In this document: positions 55,661 to 64,000 of the stretch, in pieces
Position numbering within the stretch: position 1 is the stretch's first letter
How the letters are laid out: each line of letters starts with the position of its first letter
Assembly: GCA_036936605.1 (NCBI GenBank)
Contig: JAUPFV010000004.1
Location: forward strand, 127,633,737 to 127,697,736
Length of the DNA: 64,000 bases
DNA from: Limnanthes douglasii subsp. nivea
Lineage: Eukaryota; Streptophyta; Magnoliopsida; Brassicales; Limnanthaceae
Direction of reading: 5' to 3'
Notes under the pieces: model-generated
Told to the model about the DNA's origin: nothing
Databases searched by the model: none
The model's input: only the letters and a program-made list of their open reading frames with translations
Translations under genes and position numbers: made by a program

Positions 55661-58600
55661 CAGTTTGAGGGGCTTTCTGGGGGTGAGGGTGAAATTGATG
55701 ACCCCAGAGAGACCCCTGGAGTGTTGATACCGGTTGAAGAAGTTGAAACGCATTCTTTGGAAGAAGGAAAAAGTGTTAAGATAGGGTCCAAAATGCCATC
55801 CGAACTGAAGAGTAAAATGTTGAAGTTTCTAAAAGACCATCAGCATGTTTTTGCTTGGTGCAATGCTGATGTTACTGGGGTTCCAGCAAATATTATATCA
55901 CATCACCTATCCATTCGGAGAGACGTAGCACCTGTGGTACAGAAGATAAGGGCTTTTTCCAAGGAAAAGGCTGATGTTATTGTCCAAGAAGTTGACAGGC
56001 TCACTAAAACGAGGCATATAAAGGAGACCAGTATCCTTTATGGACAGTCAATCCGGTCTTGGTAAAAAAGAAAAATGGTAAGTGGCGTATGTGCATTGAT
56101 TTCATAGATCTCAATAGGGCTTGCCCAAAAGATTTATACCTAGTCTCCCGGATTGATCAGCTGGTGGATTCCACTTCGGGGAATAAGCTACTGTCTTTCA
56201 TGGATGCCTTCTCCGGGTACAACCATATTCAAGTAGATCCGAAGGATCAGGAGCATACCACATTTGCCACTGATAGGGGTCTTCATTGTTACAAGGTAAT
56301 GCCATTTGGGTTGAAAAATGATGGGGCTACCTATCAGAGGTTAGTGAACAAAGCCTTTGCTAATCAAATTGGAAGAAATATGGAAGTATACATTAATGAC
56401 ATGATGGTAAAAAGTGTGGATGAACAACTACACTTGGCAGACCTCCAAGAAACTTTTGCTAACTTAGTAAAAGTAAATTTGAAACTAAATCCCGAAAAGT
56501 GTGTGTTCAGAGTACAGTCCGGGAAATTCCTGGGTTATATAATAAGTGAGCAAGGGATACAGCCCGATCCGGACCAGCTTAATGCTTTATTCCAAATGGA
56601 GCCTCCTCGGAATGTTAAAGAAGTACAACGGTTGACTGGGAGGTTGGCTGCTTTAAATCGATTCATCTCAAGGTCTTTAGAGAGATGTGCCCCGTTTTTT
56701 CAAACTTTAAAGGGTGCAATGGGATTTGACTGGACTTCACAGTGCGATGAGGCCTTCAATGAGATTAAGAAACATCTGTCCACCCCCAAGACTTTATTTA
56801 AACCTATTGAAGGAGAGACCCTCTTCGTATACTTGGCAGTTTCCCGTTGTGCCATCAGTGCTGTATTGGTAAGAGAGGTGGATAATTACCCCCATCCGGT
56901 GTACTACATCAGCAAGAGCTTGATAGATGCAGAAAAACGCTATTTAAAGCTTGAAAAATTATCATTAGCCTTGGTAATTTTTGCAAGGAAGATGAGGCCT
57001 TATTTTCAGTCTCATCCTATTATCGTCCGGACATCTTTTCTCTTGAAGCATGTTCTTCAAAAGGCAGACATTTCAAGTAGAATGACTAAGTGGTCAGTAG
57101 AGTTGGGGACTTCAATATTGATTTTGCTCCTCGAACAGCAATCAAAGCCCAAGCTGTGGCTGATTTCTTAGTTGAATTCCACTCTGATAGGGATACAGAG
57201 GAAACAACTGAAATGAAAGATAAAAAGGTCTGGGTTGTCCGGACGGATGGTGGATCAAGTACTATGGGATGTGGTGCAGGGGTGTGCTTAATTTCTCCAT
57301 ATGGTGACAAAATGTACCAGGCTATATGTTTTGCTTTTAGGGCTTTCAACAATGAGTCCGAATACGAAGCAGCTATAGTTGGTTTAAAGTTAGCTTATAT
57401 TTGTGGGGCCAAAAGGGTCAAGCTGATAAGTGATTCCCAGCTTCTTATCCACCATGCTCAAGGTCAATCTGAGGCCAAAAAGGAGCAACTAGTGAAGTAC
57501 TTACTTCTTCTTAAAAATGAGGCACTTAAGTTCAAAAGCATTGTTTATGAGCATATACCACGAACAGAGAATGAAGTAGCAGATTCATTGGCAACCATAG
57601 CATACACTGAGTCATATCCTTGGATCCATGTGTTGGAGAGCCCTTCCATTCAAATTAATGTGGGTAAAGAGGAAGAAATTTTCGAGGTACATATGAAATA
57701 ACCTCAATATTGGAGATTTCCTCTCCTGCAGTATCTCTCTGATGACATCTTGGTTTTATCATGGTAAGAGACGTTCTGTATAAAAATTCTTACAGTAAAC
57801 CTCTTTTGTGATGTTTGGGAGATGATGAGTCTCAAGTAGTCCTCTCCGAATTACATGATGGTGAGGGATCAGCTCACTGTGGATTCAGAGCTCTAACAAG
57901 GAGGGTTTTACTGGCTGGCTATTATTGGCCCTCTATAATGCAAGCTACTAAGGAGCTGGTGAGAAGGTGTGATCCATGCGAGAGATATAGCAATGAAATT
58001 CATGTCCCGGCCATCCCCTTAGAGTCAATTTCTGAACCTATACCTTTTGCTCGATGGGGATTGGATTTGGTGGGACCTCTTCTTATGGCATCCAGAGGGC
58101 GCATGACAATAACTGTTGCGATTGATTATTTTTCGAAGTGGATTGAAGCAGCCCCATTGGCAGGTACAACATCAAAAGTTGTCATAAAATTCATTTTATC
58201 CAATATCTGTTGCAGATTTGGTGTTCCATAGAAGATAACAACAGACAATGGTCCACAGTTCGACAACAAGGAAATGAAGAGTTTTTGTGCCTCTAGGGGT
58301 ATACAACATTGTTTCTCTTCATCTTTCCACCCACAAGCAAACGGTCAAGTTGAGGTGGCTAACAGAACCATACTGTCCGGTTTGAAGAAAAATTTAGAAG
58401 GGGCTGCTGGAAAGTGGCCTAGTTATTTACAAGAGGTTTTGTGGGCCTACCGGACTACTCCTGGGGCTGCAACACAAGAATCAACTTTTTCCTTGGTCTA
58501 TGGGATGAATGCCATAGCTCCCATAGAGGCAACTCTCCCTTCTTTTCGAGTTCACAATTTCTCTGAACACGCTAACGAAGTGGCAGTCAGGGGCCAGCTT

Positions 58601-58900
58601 GACCTAATAGAGGAAATACGAGTTAAGGCTCACCTTAGAGCTGCACACTATCAGGGTTTGATGAGAAACATGTTTGCTTCTAGAGTTAAAAGAAGAGATT
58701 TTCAGCCGGGGGACAAAGTGTTAAGGAAGGTCTTCTTAAATACTAAAGAGAAGCTGCTCGGCAAACTAGCCCCAACTTGGGAAGGACCTTATATGCTCAT
58801 TGAAAGGCTCAAACCTGGAACATACTGGCTAGAAGACAAAGATGGAAGGGTTTTGAATCACACGTGGAATATTGAACATCTCAGGATGTACTTAGAATAG
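55661..58900 (+). pseudogene. element B pol, broken
   Basis: Open after the TAG in the gag frame, then broken: a frameshift near 56040, a lost G near 57105 between the two RNase H domains, a stop at 57699, a shift near 57800, and a TAG at 58229 in the integrase where A has Gln. The polymerase box reads YIND instead of YIDD (about 56390), losing a catalytic Asp. Remaining blocks are normal: gypsy RNase H, archaeal-type RNase H (57210-57600), HHCC finger and D-D-E integrase core. A dead copy that still shows the complete domain order. Confidence 0.9.
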
Positions 58901-59399
58901 AAGCAATGTAAATATTTACTTGTTTAAAAATCCATGTAAATATTTGGGGGCATACTCTTTCCTACCCTGGTGGCGCGAGGAGGTTTTAATGAGGTGTCCG
59001 GGCTTTTTTATAAAATTTGATGCCTTCTTGAAAATTCGAAGTGTTCTTACTTTGTTTTTTGTCATACCATCCGGATTGAATTAAAGGAATGATGACTACT
59101 TAAACATTTGTCATCGGAGAATTTAAACACTCTCGCTTTAGAATGATTATGAAATAACTAAGGGTTATTTAAAAACTAGCCACCAAAATTGAAACAAACT
59201 ATGAAAGAATGCAAGAGTTGTGCAAAACAAAGATATTCATTGAATTAACCTAAGTGCCTTGGCCTTCCAAGGACTTTTAAAACTGTCAGATAAAACAAAA
59301 GGTCTATCCGGTCAAATGCTGGACACAATTATAAAAATGCCTTGGCCTTCCAAGGACTTTAGTTCAAACAAAGTAAAAGGTGAAAAGATAATTCATAAT
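58901..59399. other. space between pol and antisense gene in element B
   Basis: Holds the complement of the ATCCATGTAAATATTTGGGG block found next to pol in A (about 58931), the stem-loop pair and the putative 3' end of the antisense transcript (minus GAATGAAT-like, then TTTTGCACAAC near 59225). No frames. Confidence 0.6.
59257..59355. repeat. paired stem-loops between convergent genes of element B
   Basis: CCTTGGCCTTCCAAGG (the complement of the element A stem-loop) occurs at 59257-59272 and 59340-59355, 83 bp apart; in A the spacing is 87 bp. Both stems are still perfect although the rest of element B has decayed. The middle hairpin of A is only partly kept. Confidence 0.85.
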
Positions 59400-60916
59400 C
59401 TAAGACTGAGCCTTTGAAGATGGCTCAGCCTCACTTGTCTTCTTCTTCTTCTTGGGATCGTCCTTCTCTTCATGTGGGCCCTCCCTAGTGTTTTCTTCTT
59501 CGTGAGAGGAGGAAGCGCTCGAATAATCATGCAAGTCTCCATCAGCCATAGTGTGGAAGGGAAGGTCTTCATACTCTACATGAAGCCACAAATCTCCTAG
59601 GTTCCTCTTCGGGAACTTCTCATGAAAGAGCAAGACCATGTCCGACCTCACTTTAACATACATTTGCTCTTGAGTGTCTATTACATTGTTGGCATAAGCA
59701 TCGATCTTGGCCTGAATTTTGGCCTCTTGCTCCCTTAGCAGATCTGCTTTCTCCTCTGCAGCCTTGGACACCGTGTTCTCGAGTGCAATCTTGTCATTTT
59801 TCAAATTATGGATGACTTGATCCTTCGCCTTTCCCTCCTCTTTTGAAGAGGTGAGATCTTTCTCTAATCCGGATAGCTTCTCCCGAAGCTCTTTGATAGT
59901 ATCCTCTAAAGTAGCAACCTTTGTGGTCCACCCCTCTTGGCTCTTCTTTAGCTCCTCGTTTTCTCGCTTCAGAATGTCAACATTTTGAGTGGCAGTAAGG
60001 AGATTGTTGGACAGTTTCTCCTTGTCAAATTTGAGATCTTTGATAATAACTGCCTGACCTCGAACTTGTTTCTCCAAAACAGGCTGAACATTACTTAGTA
60101 TGGAGTGAGTTATAATGTCCCTTTCACTTGAAACAGTAAAAGTCTTACCATTAAAAGTAACGGTGTTAAAAGTGCTTGGAGGGAGGTAAGGCCCAGCAAA
60201 GTCGTCTCTGGGAAGGTTTGCAAAATAATCACCAAGTCCATCAAGCCCTGTGATGTCAACACCATCAATGCTAAGGTCTCCTCTTTCAACCTCGTCGGTT
60301 TGAAAGTCACCAGGGATCTCTTCTGCTCTTGTTGGATCAGTAGGGTCAACTGAAGGGAAGGGCTCTGTAGGCCACAGAGAAAGTTCATCACCCCTGGAGG
60401 TCTTTTTCTTCTTGGCCTCCCTATCCTTGCTTTCTGCTCCCTGTTTTCGGTCTCTCGTGGGAACCCTTGGAGGTTTCGGAGATCCTATCTCTTCCTTAGC
60501 ACTCTCCTGCTCCACCACTTCTAGGAGAGCAGCATCGATCTGGCTTGGGGCTGGCCCCTCTGGGTTTGTTGGAGCAGCCTCCTCCCCCTCAGCAGGTTTA
60601 GCCTCACCTGCAGCCTTCTTGCCCTTCCCTTTCTTGCCTTTCATTTTTCTCGGGGCTTTGGCTCGACCTGGCAAGTATAATGACCCGTTCGGTTCATGTG
60701 TTCTCTTGAGGACTACATCTGGAGGGGGTGGAGTGGTAAGTTCTTCCCAGGTCAAGTCCTTCCGACCAGTAGTGTTCTAGAGGTGAGACATTGTAAAATT
60801 GCCTCCTGTAAAAGCATCATGAAACCGGTTCCCCCACTGTTCAGCAGCCCAAGTGTTGATCTTGGTACAAGTGGTCTGCCCGGCCTTTAGATAGTCATTG
60901 AAGTCTTTGGGCAGCT

Positions 60917-60997
60917 CTGTTAAGACAAAAGACAAGACCAGTCAGTTTAAGCAAATTCGATAAAAGTAAAAATAAGAATGTAAGGTAGGATCCTTAC
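60917..60997 (-). other. intron of the element B antisense gene
   Basis: 81 bp on the minus strand, GATC|GTAAGGATCC to TTAACAG|AGCTGCCC, at the same codon as the 79-bp intron in A. Confidence 0.85.
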
Positions 60998-61792
60998 GAT
61001 CACTCCTCCATCTACTGGTGAGGAGACTCGAATTGACTCCAGCTTTGATTTTCCTCCCATTCTCCCAAGCACCGCTTCCGAACAGGAATTGAGTCCTCCA
61101 ATTTCACTCCGACTCAAGCAGATCATCCAATGCTTTATAATTATCACCCATGTTGAAGTGATATAAGGGAATGTGGTGGTTTCTGCAGAGACTGGATACA
61201 GCTACGAATTCCTCCATTGGTAAAGGAATCCCGGAGAGCCTGAAGGCCATGATGCAGGCCATAAGTGTGTACCAGGCGTTGGGGATCAGTTGACTAGGGC
61301 AGAGCTTGATGAGGTGGAAATACCTAACTATCTCTGGATCTAAGGGGAACCTTAAACCCCAGTTAAAAAGCTCAGTGAAGATGACTACTTCACTGAGTTT
61401 GCAGTCCATTGGGGTTTCGGGGTCTATGGCGATTCTTATCTTTACGTTCTCTGGAGTCCCCCACTTCGTACGCATCCGGCCCAACTCGGCTGTATGAATG
61501 AAAGCATAGTTGATTTTTTGTAAGGCAAGAAGATATTTAACGTTTACCTTGTGGAAACAAGGTCCCACTTTTCCTTCAAGGATTTCTAGTAATTCTGGAT
61601 GCCTAAGACATAGTTTCTCTTTACCCTTATCCTTCTTAGCAGCAGCAGCATCACTAGTCTGTCCGGAGGGTTCGGACTCGAATGGAGCCTCTTCAATAGA
61701 ATCCTCCATTATTTCCTCCATTACCGAGGAAGGTTTTTCAGTTGTCTTTGTGGGGGGGGGGGGAGTTTGGAGTTGGTTCAGTCTGACCTCCG

Positions 61793-62727
61793 GACTGTTG
61801 AGCTTCAATACTCTCCTGGACTCTGGCCTCCAGATGGGGCTCTCATGTGAAGGTTTCTCTTCGGGGGCTTGAGCCAGTGGCCTCCGGTCCGGACAGCCTG
61901 TCCTTGGGTACTTTGATGGGTGCCTCTGACCCTGTATTACTGTCCTTGGCACCTGATTTTGAAGGGGTGCCTTTGGAAGTCTGCCCTTTAACCAGCCGGC
62001 CTCTTCTCCGATCCACCAGTTTGTTGGAAGAGGTATATACGTCTGACCCCATGGCTATGAATGGGGAAGGCTTTTTTAAGCTAGTAACTGCTGGCCCTGG
62101 TTCAACGGTGGGTTCTGATTCTTGAACCGATGAGCCTGAGACAATGGGAGAAAGGTTGGTTTGAAATAATTTCCTCGGTTTAGCACTTTTTGTTGAGGAG
62201 GAACCCTGGTCAGGCTTTGACTTTAAGGTTACTGGTTTGTCGATAGGGGATATAGGTAAGACTGTTGAGCTTCAATACTCTCCTGGACTCTGGCCTCCGG
62301 ATGGGGCTCTAATGTGAAGGTTTCTCTTCGGGGGATTGAGCCAGTGGCCTCCGGTCCGAACAACCTGTCCTTGGGTACTTTGATGGGTGCCTCTGACTGT
62401 GTATTACTGTCCTTGGCACTTGATTTTGAAGGGGTGCCTTTGGAAGCCTGCCCTTTAACTAGCCGGCCTCTTCTCTGATCCACCAGTTTGTTGGGAGAGG
62501 TATATGCGTCTGACCCCATGGCTATGAATGGGGAAGGCTTTTTTAAGCTAGTAACTGCTGGCCCTGGTTCAACGGTGGGTTCTGATTCTTGAACCGATGA
62601 GCCTGAGACAATGGGAGAAAGGTTGGTTTGAAATAATTTCCTCGGTTTAGCACTTTTTGTTGAGGAGGAACCCTGGTCAGGCTCTGACTTTAAGGTTATT
62701 GGTTTGTCGATAAGGGAGATAGGTAAG
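61793..62727 (-). repeat. 468-bp tandem duplication within the element B antisense gene
   Basis: Unit 1 at 61793-62260 and unit 2 at 62261-62727 both start ACTGTTGAGCTTCAATACTC and end GATAGGTAAG or TATAGGTAAG, with only a few differences. 468 bp is 156 codons, so the event was in frame when it happened; unit 2 is now one base shorter. Element A has a single copy. Confidence 0.9.
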
Positions 62728-62828
62728 CCTACTGCAATGCGCCTTTCCCTTTCAACTTTTTGTGCCTATTCTAATTCTGATAGAATTGAGCCACCGCCTC
62801 TGATTAAAGTGTTCCTAGCCGTGAACAT

Positions 62829-63110
62829 AAACAACCAAAGTGAAGAACTTGTGTTTGAGAGAGAAAGCTCTGAAAATTAGCAAAGTGAATATGTAGATGA
62901 TGATAAAACAATGGAAAAGTGTTTAATTTATAGTAAACACCAAAAGGTGTTTTGATTCCTAGGAGAATTCAAAAGGATTAGCAATGATTAAGAAACGACG
63001 CTGATGTTACCTTCATTTAATGAAGAGGTTGCTTTTCAGAGAAGGTGGGAGCGAAAATCAAGGTGAAAAAACGGTTGAAGTGACGAACCAGAGAGAGACA
63101 CGTGTCCCAC
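62829..63110 (-). promoter_or_regulatory. antisense promoter of element B
   Basis: Minus strand: G-box ACACGTGT at 63105-63098, CTCCTAGGAATCAAA near 62983-62969, TATAAATTA at 62942-62934, a CT-rich leader, then the ATG at 62828. Order and spacing match element A. Confidence 0.6.
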
Positions 63111-63272
63111 GAACTCTGGCAAAAAACCGTTTAGATTCAAAGAACCTTTTTCAATCCGGATAAAACTATAACATAATTCGGAGGACCTGTCCGGATGTAA
63201 CTGTCACTAGCAATGGACTGTTTTTTAGGTTTTGACAAAGGTTTTTGAACAAACACCTAAAAAAGGGGCTAC

Positions 63273-63670
63273 TGAGATTCCGTTATCACTTCGGACAGGG
63301 TCAGTTCGGACAATGTCTACCTAACCGGACGGTGACAATTCAGACACCATCATCCATTGGACTGTTCGAACAGAACTAAAGTACTTAAAACCTAATCACT
63401 TCTTGACTAAGCCGCCTGCTCTCCTACTAAGAGCTCATGGGTCCTTGAACTTGACCCGGGTCCATTAAACATGACCCGAAAGCCCATAAGGCCCAAATGT
63501 AAGGGTATAAATACCCAACCACCAACATTAAATGAGGGTAATGAAAACTAATACAACCAGGCTGCTTAATTCTCCCCTACTGTGTACTCAAATATTAAAT
63601 ACTCTCAAACTTCCACACAGTTCTAAACAAAAATTACAAACTTACCCTCAAACAAAAATAAACCACACCA
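63273..63670 (+). repeat. element B 3' LTR
   Basis: Partner of 52831-53238, missing about 10 bp at its start (TGAGATTCCG). It is preceded by the polypurine tract AAAAAAGGGGCTAC (63259-63272). Confidence 0.95.
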
Positions 63671-63675
63671 AACAT

Positions 63676-64000
63676 AATAAACCACTTTGATGGATTGGTT
63701 TCAAGAATCAGAGACACAATCAATGTATGGGATGCATGTACTATATCTTTTGGTGGAAGACTTGTCTTAATCCAATCAATCTTATATGTCTTACCTTTAT
63801 ACCATATTCCGAATGCAATTCTACCTAAAGTTGTGATAAAAAAATTGAAAATTTATACAACAAGTTCTTTTTGGGTAACAAGATGGAAACTAAAGCAATC
63901 AACTGGTCTTCGTGGAGTAAGATTTGTAAACCGTATGCAGAAGGAAGAATCAATGTCAAGAAACTGGAAACGTTACAGGAGGCGTTCTCATACAAGCTTC
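63676..64000 (+). pseudogene. LINE ORF2 fragment (reverse transcriptase, second part; runs off the window)
   Basis: This continues the LINE interrupted at 52830: FDGLVSRIRDTINVW, FGGRLVLIQSIL, then (after a shift near 63840) INWSSWSKICKPYAEGRI. These are the usual post-polymerase blocks of plant LINE ORF2. Sequence ends at the window edge. Confidence 0.8.

Larger units (their letters stand above)
59400..62828 (-). pseudogene. antisense extra gene (aORF) of element B, broken
   Basis: Minus strand from the Met at 62828 (MFTARNTLI, as in A) to a stop at 59400. The intron 60997-60917 is kept. Exon 2 (60916-59400) is open over 451 residues and contains the Lys-rich patch, the coiled coil and an acidic tail. 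The globular domain is at about 61550-61005 in exon 1. Breaks: a stop in the first 25 codons, a TAG at about 60778 where A has Trp, a G12 tract (61752-61763) with a frame change, and a 468-bp tandem duplication at 61793-62727. The splice sites and TATA box outlive the frame. Confidence 0.88.
52826..63675 (+). mobile_element. Tat-lineage Ty3/gypsy element B, older and broken
   Basis: LTRs 52831-53238 (408 bp) and 63273-63670 (398 bp; a 10-bp loss near its start) are flanked by AACAT (52826-52830 and 63671-63675). About 13 substitutions and two 1-bp indels separate the LTRs. Gag-pol runs on the plus strand and the antisense gene on the minus strand: the same plan as element A in the opposite orientation. 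Coding is closely related to A throughout, but the LTRs differ strongly, so A and B are separate subfamilies. Confidence 0.96.
51241..64000 (+). mobile_element. 5'-truncated LINE split by Tat element B, continuing past the window
   Basis: LINE sequence occupies 51241-52830 and 63676-64000; the halves join across element B and its AACAT duplication in the reverse transcriptase. ORF1 and endonuclease are absent, so it is 5' truncated or joined to other sequence at about 51240. The 3' end lies beyond the window. Confidence 0.8.

Overview
This window is repeat-dense, AT-rich nuclear DNA from a flowering plant. The evidence is GT-AG introns, a FRIGIDA-like gene, Tat-lineage Ty3/gypsy elements with an antisense extra gene, a Ty1/copia element with a Met-tRNA type primer site, LINEs with a DUF4283-type ORF1 and a terminal RNase H, a tRNA-derived SINE and a hAT element. 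The species cannot be fixed from the sequence. I see only one host gene that looks intact, the four-exon FRIGIDA-like gene at 12563-15048 on the minus strand.

Layout. 1-1450: nothing recognised. 1470-1860: degenerate tandem repeat. 1985-3260: Ty3/gypsy wreck (LTR tail, primer site, gag). 3300-3930: deleted LINE scrap (-). 4000-8400: decayed LINE (-). 8459-9553: two unassigned ORFs (-). 10960-11600: plant 5'-UTR/intron-like segment with no gene after it. 12563-15048: FRIGIDA-like gene. 15780-16560: degenerate satellite with a fold-back element inside. 17950-20930: remnants of two gypsy elements on opposite strands. 21243-28293: complete but inactivated copia element (-) with 649-bp LTRs and TSD GTGTA. 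29091-29925: LINE 3' end carrying a SINE with a 17-bp TSD. 30104-46481: a LINE split by Tat-lineage element A (30439-40995, TSD GGTCT). 46606-49289: non-autonomous hAT (TSD TTTGTGGG). 49298-51060: G+C-richer mosaic with gypsy scraps, possibly mitochondrial-derived. 51241 to the window end: a LINE split by Tat-lineage element B (52831-63670, TSD AACAT).

Elements A and B are the most interesting content. They are two members of one family in opposite orientation. In both, gag-protease and RT-RNaseH-RNaseH-integrase lie in one frame separated by a single TAG codon followed by CAG. In both, the space between pol and the 3' LTR holds a gene on the opposite strand with its own TATA box, a G-box, a conserved start and one small conserved GT-AG intron. 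In A it encodes 959 residues (a gypsy-type plant domain followed by a long coiled coil). The antisense gene and gag-pol are transcribed towards each other, and between their ends sit two copies of a perfect stem-loop, CCTTGG-AAGG-CCAAGG, present in both elements. Element A is very young (one mismatch between 512-bp LTRs; all frames open). Element B is older (about 13 substitutions between LTRs) and broken in every gene.

Insertion order can be read from nesting. Tat elements A and B both landed inside older LINEs, the SINE landed inside a LINE 3' UTR, and the hAT sits just downstream of the LINE that hosts element A. All boundaries, repeats and splice sites below were read by eye; family names rest on remembered motif patterns, not on searches.
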